A stretch of DNA of 25,708 bases. Source: Gemmataceae bacterium. GTDB taxonomy: Bacteria > Planctomycetota > Planctomycetia > Gemmatales > Gemmataceae. Location of the stretch: positions 1 to 25,708 of the forward strand of contig JADLBT010000248.1 in assembly GCA_020847555.1 (NCBI GenBank), written 5' to 3'. Position numbers and translations under genes: made by a program. This document shows positions 6,506 through 14,153 of this stretch, piece after piece (position 1 is the first letter of the stretch; every line of letters starts with the position of its first letter). Below the pieces are notes generated by a model. It was not told where the DNA came from, searched no databases, and saw only the letters and a list, made by a program, of their open reading frames with translations.

Positions 6506-8281
6506 TCAACGCTTCCGCTTCTCGATGAGCGTTAAGCGGACGGCCCGCACGTCCATCACCTGCCGACCGGGGATCGCGACGGCACGCAGGGACAGCGTCC
6601 CGCGCCCCTGAGGTAACGCGATCGGCTCCAGCGCCAGTGTCCGAAACTCCTTCATGTAGGATTCGGACTTGCGGGGCACCCGGTCCTGCCGGTCCAGCAG
6701 CTTCGGATCCCACCCTGCGGCGACCTTGCCCACCGTTCGCGCGTCCTTGAACCGGAGTTCGACGGTCGAGCCCGCGTCCTTTGCCGGGCATGTGTACTCG
6801 ACCTCGGCGCGGTAGAGTCCCGGCGTGTTGACCTCGATGTCCCAGGCGATCGCGTCGTCCGTACTCGTCCAGTTCGTGAAGTAGGAGCAGTTCGGAGCCT
6901 TCGCGCTGCGGCGGATGCCGCCGTGGGGGACGCCGTCCCGGGCGGGGAGCGGCGTCGTCGGGAAGGCCGCGAACCCCACCGGGTAGGGGCGATCGTCCTT
7001 CTTGCTCACGACCATTTCCTTGCGCCAGTCCGTCACCGCCTGGCGCAGTCTGCGTGCCACCTCGGGATGCTGTGCCGATACGTCGGTCGTCTGCCCCGGG
7101 TCGGCCGTCATGTCGAACAGCTGGCCGTTGGCGTCCAGGCGATACCGCTGCGTCCGGACAGAAACCTTGTTACCCTGCGCGGAGAATAACATGCGGTCGG
7201 GCCACGCGGGTTTCTTGCCGAGCAGCAGCGGCGAGAGGTCGCGCCCGTCCAGCGCCTTCCCCCGCGGCAGCGGCGCGTTCGTGAGACCGGCCAGCGTCGG
7301 CAGGAGGTCGATGGCGCCGGCAATCTGGGGCGTGACGGTCCCCGCGGCAATCTTCCCGGTCCAGCGGACGAAGCACGGGGACCGGACGCCGCCCTCGTCG
7401 GTCGAGCCCTTGCGGCCCTTCATCCCGCCGTTCCAGCGAAAACTGTTGGGGCCGTTGTCGCAGAAGAAGATGACGAGCGTGTCGCCCGCCAGGCCCAGTT
7501 CGTCCAGTTTCCGGAGGATGCGGCCGACGTTGCGGTCGAGGTTCTCGCACATCGCCAGGGCGCAGCGGGTGACGGGGAGGTCTTCCCGGGCACCATCCAG
7601 GCCGCGCTGGGCGATCGGCCGATCCTTGAAGCGGTTCCAGTCCTCGTCCGGGACGCAGAACGGGGAGTGGGGCGTGTTGAAGGCGACGTAACAGAAGAAC
7701 GGCTCGTGGCGGTGCTTCTCGATGAAGGCCAGCGCCTGGTCCGTGAAGTGGTCGGCGATGTAGCCCTTGCCGCGGACCGGCTTGCCGTTGTGCTCCAGCG
7801 GCGGGTCGAAGTAATAGCCCCAGTGCCCGGACGTAAAGCCGTGGAACTCCTCGAAGCCGCGGGCGTTGGGGTGATAGGGCCACTGGCTCCCGTTGTGCCA
7901 CTTGCCGAAGACCCCGGTCCGGTATCCGGCGGCACGCAGGATCTGGGCGATGGTAGTTTCGTCCAGGTTCAGGCGTTCCAGGCCAGTGCTGACGCCTCGC
8001 ACTCCCGTGCGCAGGAAGCAGCGCCCGGTCAGGAATTCGGCGCGCGTCGGCGCGCAGACTGGCTGGACGTAGAAGCGGTCAAACCGCGTCCCGCCCCGGG
8101 CCAGCGCGTCGAGGTTCGGCGTCTTGAGGTTGTTGTTGCCGTTGATGCTGAAATCGCCCCAGCCCTGATCGTCGCTCAGGATGACGACGATGTTCGGACG
8201 GCGCGGTTTACCCTCGCTGGCGTGGGCTGCGGTGAGCGGCCCCAGAAGCAGGACGACGATGGGAAGCCCGAAGCGTCTCAT
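6506..8281 (-). CDS. Secreted formylglycine-type sulfatase
   Basis: A 591-aa protein with a signal peptide (MRRFGLPIVVLLLGPLTAAHA) followed by the alkaline-phosphatase/sulfatase fold. It opens with RPNIVVILSDDQGWGD (metal-binding Asp37-Asp38). The activation motif C76-A-P78-T-R80 is the CxPxR sequence whose Cys becomes formylglycine. GKWHNG and FFCDNGPNS match the conserved sulfate and metal motifs. Residues from about 440 to the end form an extra beta-rich domain that looks like a carbohydrate-binding or galactose-binding-like module. The enzyme would remove sulfate esters, probably from a sulfated polysaccharide, outside the cytoplasm. The start at 8281 is set by the signal peptide; the frame is open far upstream through the next gene. 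It is the last gene of a three-gene minus-strand operon, 29 nt after the deacetylase. The maturase is not in the window. Confidence 0.93.
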   Translation of the reverse strand: MRRFGLPIVVLLLGPLTAAHASEGKPRRPNIVVILSDDQGWGDFSINGNNNLKTPNLDALARGGTRFDRFYVQPVCAPTRAEFLTGRCFLRTGVRGVSTGLERLNLDETTIAQILRAAGYRTGVFGKWHNGSQWPYHPNARGFEEFHGFTSGHWGYYFDPPLEHNGKPVRGKGYIADHFTDQALAFIEKHRHEPFFCYVAFNTPHSPFCVPDEDWNRFKDRPIAQRGLDGAREDLPVTRCALAMCENLDRNVGRILRKLDELGLAGDTLVIFFCDNGPNSFRWNGGMKGRKGSTDEGGVRSPCFVRWTGKIAAGTVTPQIAGAIDLLPTLAGLTNAPLPRGKALDGRDLSPLLLGKKPAWPDRMLFSAQGNKVSVRTQRYRLDANGQLFDMTADPGQTTDVSAQHPEVARRLRQAVTDWRKEMVVSKKDDRPYPVGFAAFPTTPLPARDGVPHGGIRRSAKAPNCSYFTNWTSTDDAIAWDIEVNTPGLYRAEVEYTCPAKDAGSTVELRFKDARTVGKVAAGWDPKLLDRQDRVPRKSESYMKEFRTLALEPIALPQGRGTLSLRAVAIPGRQVMDVRAVRLTLIEKRKR

Positions 8282-8310
8282 GGCTCGCCTCCTTCGATGA
8301 GAAATCCCGG

Positions 8311-9336
8311 TCAGGCGGGGGCACGCTCGGCCAGTTGACGCAGGTCCGCGAAGGCCGCCCGATCGCCCGCGCGCCGCACCAGGTCGCAAATCAGCTCGAT
8401 CGTCCGGAACTCCGGGTCGGTCACGTACAGGCACGACGGGTGGGCCAGGAGATCGAACACCGCCCGGTGCGCCACCGCCCACTCGACCGCCAGACGGACC
8501 GCCCGCAGGAACCACTCCAGCCGCCACCGGCCGCTGCGGAACGCGCCGATGTCGCTCACGGGGCTCATCGGCACCTCGACCAGCCCGCTGGGGTAGCGGA
8601 ACGGCTGGGCCGCGCGCTGGGCGGCGGCGATGCTGTCGTAAACGCGGGCTTCCGGCTCCCGCCCGGGCGTGCCCTGCGCGTGGGCCGGGTAGGCGCTGCT
8701 GACCCACCGGAACCCCAGATCGAGCAACAGGCGCTGCAGGTCCGGCCGGTCGCGCAAGCCGTCGCCGAACCCGCCGGGGGTCCGGAAGCCGATGGCGTCG
8801 GCGCCCAGCCGGGCGCGCAGAGCGGCGCTGGCCAGCCGGATGTTCTCCCGGATCACCCGGGCTGGCTCCTGGCCCTCGAGCAGCCACGGGCACCGCCGGA
8901 ACCGAAACTGGATGTCCTGCAGGCGCGTCGCCTTGACGTTGACGTGGTCGTAGGTGTGGTTGCCGACCGGGTGGCCGGCCTCGACGATCCCACGCAGCCA
9001 CGAGACGTCGGCCTGCTCCATCGTCTGGCCGAGGGCGAAGCAGTGGATGACGCCGCCGCGGGCGCGCACGCGCCGGCACGCCTCGACGGTGTACCGCTTC
9101 GTCTCGGCGTTCAGGTGGCCCTTCTCGTAGTCCCAGTGGGTCTGGTCCCAGGTCGGGAAGTTCCGGGACATTTCCAGGTCGAGGGTGATCGCGATCAGGG
9201 CGCGGTCGCGGCGGGCAGGGGGGCGCCCGTCAGGGGCGGCGCCGCTTGAGTCGTTGCCGCACAAGAGCCCGGCGCCGGCGGTCAGGGAGCCTGCCAGCAG
9301 CTGACGGCGCGACAGGAGTGGGGTAGGTTGGGTCAT
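8311..9336 (-). CDS. Tat-exported polysaccharide deacetylase-like protein
   Basis: A 341-aa protein. The N-terminus MTQPTPLLSRRQLLAGSLTA is a twin-arginine signal (Arg10-Arg11). A NodB-type domain follows: ALIAITLDLE gives Asp53 of motif 1, and GHPVGNHTYDH gives the metal pair His127-x3-His131 of motif 2. GFRTPGG fits motif 3 (RxP), and LLAHPSCLYV near the C-terminus fits a late catalytic His. These enzymes remove N- or O-acetyl groups from glycans such as chitin, peptidoglycan or exopolysaccharide, using a divalent metal. It overlaps the upstream isochorismatase-like gene by four bases (ATGA) and precedes the sulfatase by 29 nt, so the three should be co-translated. Tat export suggests folding with cofactor before transport. 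Substrate unknown; a deacetylase with a sulfatase points to a modified polysaccharide. Confidence 0.88.
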   Translation of the reverse strand: MTQPTPLLSRRQLLAGSLTAGAGLLCGNDSSGAAPDGRPPARRDRALIAITLDLEMSRNFPTWDQTHWDYEKGHLNAETKRYTVEACRRVRARGGVIHCFALGQTMEQADVSWLRGIVEAGHPVGNHTYDHVNVKATRLQDIQFRFRRCPWLLEGQEPARVIRENIRLASAALRARLGADAIGFRTPGGFGDGLRDRPDLQRLLLDLGFRWVSSAYPAHAQGTPGREPEARVYDSIAAAQRAAQPFRYPSGLVEVPMSPVSDIGAFRSGRWRLEWFLRAVRLAVEWAVAHRAVFDLLAHPSCLYVTDPEFRTIELICDLVRRAGDRAAFADLRQLAERAPA

Positions 9337-10475
9337 GGCATCCTCTCACCGGCCCCTCCGCCGGGCCGGTGGCGGACCCAGGACACCTGCGTGATCAGGT
9401 GGTCGAGGGACGCCAGCGCGAGCGCGGCGTTGGTGGCGAAGCGTGGAGTGGGATTGGCGGGGAACGTCGCCAGCGTGGCGTCGCCCACCAGGAACACGTT
9501 GAAGTCCTTCGCCAGGTTCTGATACCCGGCCGTCGTCCGGCAGTAGCACATGTCGGTCGCGTACCCGGTCAGGAGCACGTGCCGCACGCCCTGCCTGAGC
9601 AGGAACTCCTTCAGCGGGCCATACCCGCGGGCGTCGTAGATGACCACGTCGTCCGGATCGACGTCGAGGTCGCGCGTCACCGGAATGGGGAGATCCCAGA
9701 ACCCGGCCGGGTTGTAGCGCGGCCCGGCGTCCAGCCCGCGGAACTGCCGGAAGTAGTCCGCGACCGGCCGGTCGGCCGACAGCGTCAGCTCGGCCGGGAG
9801 CGGGCCGCCGCGATAGTTGAAGCCGGTCAGGCGGGCCGTGAGTTCCTTCTGCCCCTGCCGGCGCTCGGCCGCGGTAGGGCGGTGCGTGAACGAGCGGTAG
9901 AGCTTCTTGCGGATCGGATCCGCGTCGCCCGGCAGGCTGTACATCACCAGCGCGACCTTCCCGCGCAGCGCCTTGAGGAACGGGTTGATGACGGTGCGCG
10001 TGTGCCGGCCGGCCAGGTGGTTGCGCTCGGGCGTGCAGAAGTCGGCGGCCCCGGCCGGCTCGGGCGTCCGCCACCCCTGGCCGTCGTCCACGCCCCACGG
10101 GTGGACCATGATGACGGCGGTCTGGGCGGCCCGCAGGCGGTTGGGGATCTCGATGATGCCGCGGGCGTTGTACGAGAACCGCCAGGCGCGCACGTCCAGG
10201 TCGGCACCGGGGTCGTCGATCAGGGAGGACGCCTCGAAGCGGACCGTCTCGCGGATCGGTTCGACGAACTCCGGGTGGTCGGCGAGCAGAGGCTGAGGAT
10301 GCGGGATCGGCGTCAGGCGGTTGACGTAGACGCGCGCCGCCGGTTTGGGCGTGGCGGTCCTTGGCGCGGATGGCGGGTTCGGTTCGCCCGGCCCGGTAGC
10401 TGGCCGCAGAGCGAGGAGACAGCAGACGGCCAGCCCGAGCGGCGCCGGCCAGTGGGCAAGCGGTGGCACACTCAT
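9333..10475 (-). CDS. Isochorismatase-like cysteine hydrolase, exported, atypical active site
   Basis: A 380-aa protein with a likely signal peptide (APLGLAVCCLLALRPATG). The C-terminal part has the isochorismatase-family core: VVIYDARGYGPLKEFLLRQG, then VRHVLLTGYATDMCYCRTTA with the family Cys at 310, then VFLVGDATLATFPA. The family normally uses an Asp-Lys-Cys triad. Here the strand that usually ends in the catalytic Asp reads TAVIMVHPWGVDD, and the usual Lys position reads YDARGYG, so only the Cys is clearly kept. There is also a long insertion (about 140-270) and an N-terminal extension, making it almost twice the usual 180-220 aa. It is the first gene of the operon with the deacetylase (ATGA overlap) and the sulfatase. 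An extracytoplasmic amidase-like or binding role is possible; the true substrate is not evident. Confidence 0.75.
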   Translation of the reverse strand: MSVPPLAHWPAPLGLAVCCLLALRPATGPGEPNPPSAPRTATPKPAARVYVNRLTPIPHPQPLLADHPEFVEPIRETVRFEASSLIDDPGADLDVRAWRFSYNARGIIEIPNRLRAAQTAVIMVHPWGVDDGQGWRTPEPAGAADFCTPERNHLAGRHTRTVINPFLKALRGKVALVMYSLPGDADPIRKKLYRSFTHRPTAAERRQGQKELTARLTGFNYRGGPLPAELTLSADRPVADYFRQFRGLDAGPRYNPAGFWDLPIPVTRDLDVDPDDVVIYDARGYGPLKEFLLRQGVRHVLLTGYATDMCYCRTTAGYQNLAKDFNVFLVGDATLATFPANPTPRFATNAALALASLDHLITQVSWVRHRPGGGAGERMP

Positions 10476-10592
10476 GCGTTGGACCTCGGCGTGGGGCCGT
10501 GGGATCTGGACTCCCCAACTCTACTCACACCGACCGTCCGTTGCCAGTCCCAACCGGCCGCGGGGCCGCGGGTTAATCTCTGAGAAATTTGG

Positions 10593-10620
10593 TTGACATT
10601 TAAAAGAGGCGTGTTACCAT
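10593..10620 (+). promoter_or_regulatory. Candidate strong promoter of the DUF1800 gene run
   Basis: A perfect -35 TTGACA (10593-10598), a 16-nt spacer and TACCAT (10615-10620) lie in a stretch much richer in A+T than its surroundings (about 10573-10620). It faces the DUF1800 gene at 11043. Predicted start near 10627 leaves a leader of about 415 nt. Confidence 0.6.
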
Positions 10621-11042
10621 CCCTCTATCCAATGTCCATTGCTCAGGGACGAGGGGAGTTTGAGGTAAGCAACGGCGCCCGTTGCTGAATCGGCCCACAC
10701 ATCCGCCCACCATCTGCTCTCTACTCCGACAACTCCACCCCCGAACGGATTCGGGTGCTATTCGCCCCGCCCGGTGCGTACAAGAGCGCTGCCACGTCAC
10801 GCTTCGTGTCAGTGCGAAGACGCACACATTTCCGCTCTGTCGTTGGGGGAACCGTCCAGGCCATTCAACCAGCAGCAGGGAAGCCCTCGCCCTCACCAAC
10901 CGGAAAGGTGTAAGCGGTCATCGTCCCTGCGCGCCCCACAGGTGCTGTCGGCGACCGCTCGTCACGCCCGCTAACGGGAGGCCCGACCCTTCGGCCGGGC
11001 CACGGTCATCGTCCGTCCAGTTCAGGGAAAAGAAGTGAGGCC
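10621..11042 (+). promoter_or_regulatory. Long 5' leader with hairpins, no gene seen
   Basis: About 420 bases between the promoter and the DUF1800 ATG hold no supported gene; the open frame 10682-11038 has no protein-like features. Near the start is a strong hairpin, AGCAACGG-CGC-CCGTTGCT (10668-10686). Near the end are a small CCCG-CTAA-CGGG stem and a GGCCCG...CGGGCC stem (10980-11001) with a C(TTCG)G tip. A hairpin at each end of a long leader suggests post-transcriptional control, but no known riboswitch was recognised. Confidence 0.4.
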
Positions 11043-14000
11043 ATGTTTCGCATCACCTCTCCTGCTCGGGTCCGGTCCGCGGCCGTCGCCTTCGGACTGC
11101 TCGCCGTCACCGGCTTCGGAACTTTCCTCCTCGCCCAGACCGGCACCCCGAGCGTGCGGGTCCGCAACGGGACGACCATCGTCGCCATGAACGGCACGGT
11201 CGGCTTCGGGACCAGCCCCGTCGGGGTCGCGAAAGCGAAAACCTTCACCGTGAAGAACACCGGCGCGGCCAACCTCCTCGTCTCCGAGGCGGTCGCCGTC
11301 CCGCCCGGCTTCACCGTCATGGCGAGCTTCCCCGGCGTCCCCAACGCCATGCTCCCGGGCAACGTCCCCGCCTACACGCTGGCCCCCAACGCGACGGCGA
11401 CGTTCACCATCGCCCTCAACTCGGCGTCCGCCGGGGCGTTCGCCGGTAACGTTACCTTCGCAACGAACGTGACCGGCAAGAACCCGTTCACCTTCAAGGT
11501 GACCGGGACGGCTCTGCCCCCGCCGGCAGTGCGCTGCGTGGACGACGGCGGCGCGGGGTTTACCGCCACGGCCGGCTGGGGCAACAATTACACCGAGGTC
11601 GGCGCGACCGGCCGCCTCCCATTCCAGAGGTTCCTTACCTACGCGGCGCCGGGCACTGGCGCCGAGGCCGCCACCTGGACGTTCACCAACCTGGAACCGG
11701 GCCAGTACGTCATCGCCGCCAGCTGGATCGGGTACGGCTGGGGGGCCAGCAACGCCCCGTTCACGGTCCTGGACGGCGCCACCCCGCTCACCTCCGCCCC
11801 GATCCGCGTTAACCAGCGTGTGGACGCGGCCGGGTTCGCCGACGCCGCCGCGAACTGGCAGACACTCGGCACGTTCACCGTCACCGGCTCGACCCTGGCG
11901 GTGAAACTCACCGACGACGCCGACGGCTACCTCAACGCCGACGCGGTCCGCATCCAGCGCGTCGGCTACCCGGGTGCGGTCCTCGACGACACCTCGCCCG
12001 GGTTCACCACTCCGCTCGGCACGTGGGTGCGCCGGTCCACGACGCCGGGCGCGCGTGATTTCCAGGGGAGCAAGACCTACGCACGCCCGACGTTCGGCGC
12101 CGCGACCGCACAGGCACGCTGGACGTTCAACGTGACGCCCGGAACGTACTGCGTCCTGACGTCGTACTTCGGCCGGTCGGTAAACGCGAGCAACGCCCCG
12201 TTCCGCGTGTTCGATGGGGCGACGAACCGGACCCCGACCCCGGTCCGTGTCAACCAGCGCGTCACGCCGTCGGACCTGAACGACGCCGGGCGCGGTTGGA
12301 GGCGTCTGGGATTCTTCAAGGTGGACAGCACCATCCTCGCCGTTGAGCTGGCCAACAACGCCAACGGCCGGGTGATCGCCGATGCGGTCCGGGTCGAGCG
12401 CGTTAACCAGCCGACATCCCCGTCCACGCCGGACACGGTCCGGTTCCTGGAACAGGCAACGTGGGGGCCGACGCCGGCCCTCATCGGCCAGGTCCAGGCT
12501 CAGGGGTTCGACGCCTGGCTCGACGCCCAGTTCGCCGCCCCGGTAAGCGTCTACCCGGACCTGCCGCTGTACAGCAACAATAACAACCTCGCGAACAACA
12601 ACACGACCAGCTGCTTCGGCGACCCGAGCGTTGCCGGCAACCCGGCGCGGTCGGCGTGCATCCGCGACCACTACTCGCAGTACCCTCTCCAGACGCAGTT
12701 CTTCCGTAACGCCCTCTACGCGGAGGACCAGCTTCGGCAGCGCCTCGCCTGGTCGCTGCACAAGATCTGGGTCGTGTCCGGGGTAGACCTCTCCCAGCCG
12801 GCCTGGGTCGCGCCGTACCTTCACCTGCTCAACCAGAACGCCTTCGGCAACTACCGCACGCTGATGTACGACATCACCCTCAACCCCGCGATGGGGAACT
12901 ACCTCGACATGGCCGGCAGCCGCTTCACCATGCCGAACGAGAACTACCCGCGCGAGTTGCTGCAGCTGTTCACGATCGGCCTGGTCGAGCTGAACCCGGA
13001 CGGCTCAACGAAGAAGGACGCGGCCGGGGTGCCGCTGGCGACCTACGACCAGGCGCTGGTGAACAACGTCACGAAGGTGTTCACCGGCTGGAACTTCGCC
13101 CCGGCGCCGGCCGCCGGCATCCCGAACTACAAGGCTCCGATGCGGCTCAACGGGGCGGCGACGGAGGATGCGCGCTACCACGACATCACCGCGAAAACGC
13201 TGCTGCGCGGGTTCGTCCAGCCGGCCCGAGCGCGGAGCGTGGCGAACGCCTACCTCGACCTGAACGAGGGGCTCGACAACATTTACCATCACCCAAACGT
13301 CGGGCCGTTCATCTGCAAGCAGCTGATCCAGCACTTCGTCACCAGCAATCCGTCGCCGGCATACGTCGCGCGCGTCGCCGACACGTTCGACCGCAACCGG
13401 GCCAGTCCGACCCAGCTTCAGGCGGTGGTGCGGGCGATCCTCCTGGACCCGGAGGCCCGCGGCGACCGGAAGGACGCAACGAACTACGGCCACCTGAAGG
13501 AGCCGGTCCTGTTCGTCACGAACCTGATGCGCATGTTCAACGCGAAGTCCGCGGACCGGACGGCCGACAGCGACGGGTATCTCAACCCGGACGCGGTGAA
13601 TCTGGGCCAGGATGTCTTCCGGCCGCCGTCGGTGTTCAGTTACTACTCCCCGTTCAAGGTCGCGGCCGGCGGCACTCCGCCGATCCTCGGGCCGGAGTTC
13701 CAGCTGCTGACGACCTCGACCGCGATCCGCCGCGTCAACTTCGTCAACCAGTGCTTCGCTCCCGCGTCCTCCCGCGCGATCGACGTGGTCCGGAACAAGG
13801 GAACGACCCCCAACGGCGTCGATCCGGTGACGGGCGAGCCGCTGGTCAAGACCGGGCCGCTCGGCACGTCGGTCGATGTGTCGTGGCTCCAGCCGCTGGC
13901 GGCGGATCCGGCGGCGCTGGTGGAACAGCTGAACGTGCTGCTGCTCCACGGCACAATGACGGCCGAGATGCGATCCGCCGTCGTCGCCGCCGTCAGCGCC

Positions 14001-14084
14001 GTCGCCGGCACCAACCCGCGCAAGCGCACCCGGACGGCGGTTTACCTCATCGCCAGTTCGGCGCAGTACCAGGTACAGCGGTAA
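11043..14084 (+). CDS. Exported DUF1800 protein with choice-of-anchor and two golvesin-like domains
   Basis: A 1013-aa protein. After a signal segment (residues 8-32, VRSAAVAFGLLAVTGFGTFLLAQ) comes an ASPM/choice-of-anchor-D-like beta domain (about 38-158: GTVGFGTSPVGVAKAKTF, LAPNATATFTIALN). Two golvesin C-terminal-like repeats follow (about 165-305 and 312-455), each with SNAPF.V.DGAT, RVNQRV and ADAVR.(Q/E)RV. DUF1800 fills about 466-1013: FLEQATWGPT, QRLAWSLHKIWVVS, NYPRELLQLFTIGLVELNPDG, VFTGWNF, HPNVGPFICKQLIQHFVTS, LKEPVLFVTNLMRM. DUF1800 proteins are nearly always next to DUF1501 genes, as here, and are exported; their biochemical activity is unknown. The golvesin-like repeats probably bind glycan. 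The ATG at 11043 follows a weak GTGAGG. First gene of a four-gene same-strand run after a long leader. Confidence 0.9.
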   Translation: MFRITSPARVRSAAVAFGLLAVTGFGTFLLAQTGTPSVRVRNGTTIVAMNGTVGFGTSPVGVAKAKTFTVKNTGAANLLVSEAVAVPPGFTVMASFPGVPNAMLPGNVPAYTLAPNATATFTIALNSASAGAFAGNVTFATNVTGKNPFTFKVTGTALPPPAVRCVDDGGAGFTATAGWGNNYTEVGATGRLPFQRFLTYAAPGTGAEAATWTFTNLEPGQYVIAASWIGYGWGASNAPFTVLDGATPLTSAPIRVNQRVDAAGFADAAANWQTLGTFTVTGSTLAVKLTDDADGYLNADAVRIQRVGYPGAVLDDTSPGFTTPLGTWVRRSTTPGARDFQGSKTYARPTFGAATAQARWTFNVTPGTYCVLTSYFGRSVNASNAPFRVFDGATNRTPTPVRVNQRVTPSDLNDAGRGWRRLGFFKVDSTILAVELANNANGRVIADAVRVERVNQPTSPSTPDTVRFLEQATWGPTPALIGQVQAQGFDAWLDAQFAAPVSVYPDLPLYSNNNNLANNNTTSCFGDPSVAGNPARSACIRDHYSQYPLQTQFFRNALYAEDQLRQRLAWSLHKIWVVSGVDLSQPAWVAPYLHLLNQNAFGNYRTLMYDITLNPAMGNYLDMAGSRFTMPNENYPRELLQLFTIGLVELNPDGSTKKDAAGVPLATYDQALVNNVTKVFTGWNFAPAPAAGIPNYKAPMRLNGAATEDARYHDITAKTLLRGFVQPARARSVANAYLDLNEGLDNIYHHPNVGPFICKQLIQHFVTSNPSPAYVARVADTFDRNRASPTQLQAVVRAILLDPEARGDRKDATNYGHLKEPVLFVTNLMRMFNAKSADRTADSDGYLNPDAVNLGQDVFRPPSVFSYYSPFKVAAGGTPPILGPEFQLLTTSTAIRRVNFVNQCFAPASSRAIDVVRNKGTTPNGVDPVTGEPLVKTGPLGTSVDVSWLQPLAADPAALVEQLNVLLLHGTMTAEMRSAVVAAVSAVAGTNPRKRTRTAVYLIASSAQYQVQR

Positions 14085-14091
14085 CCACGCA

Positions 14092-14114
14092 GACTGCGTA
14101 CTCAGTACGCAGTC
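14092..14114. repeat. Perfect hairpin repeat between DUF1800 and DUF1501 genes
   Basis: GACTGCGTAC and GTACGCAGTC form a perfect 10-bp stem around TCA. It sits 8 nt after the DUF1800 stop and 40 nt before the DUF1501 start. The core CGTACTCAGTACG (14097-14109) recurs exactly at 22134-22146 in another intergenic hairpin, so this is probably one copy of a genomic repeat family. Inside an operon it could reduce downstream expression or stabilise the upstream mRNA. Confidence 0.8.
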
Positions 14115-14153
14115 CTGGATCCCCGGACACGCAATCGATACGGAGCCACCTCC

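Noticed and set aside
10682..11038. 118-codon open frame in the DUF1800 leader
   Set aside because: Cys/His/Arg/Pro-rich translation without domain and no ribosome site; the leader hairpins explain the region better.
11022..12824. 600-codon minus-strand frame opposite the DUF1800 gene
   Set aside because: Shadow frame: low-complexity Arg/Gly/Val content and no motif, while the plus-strand protein has clear domains.
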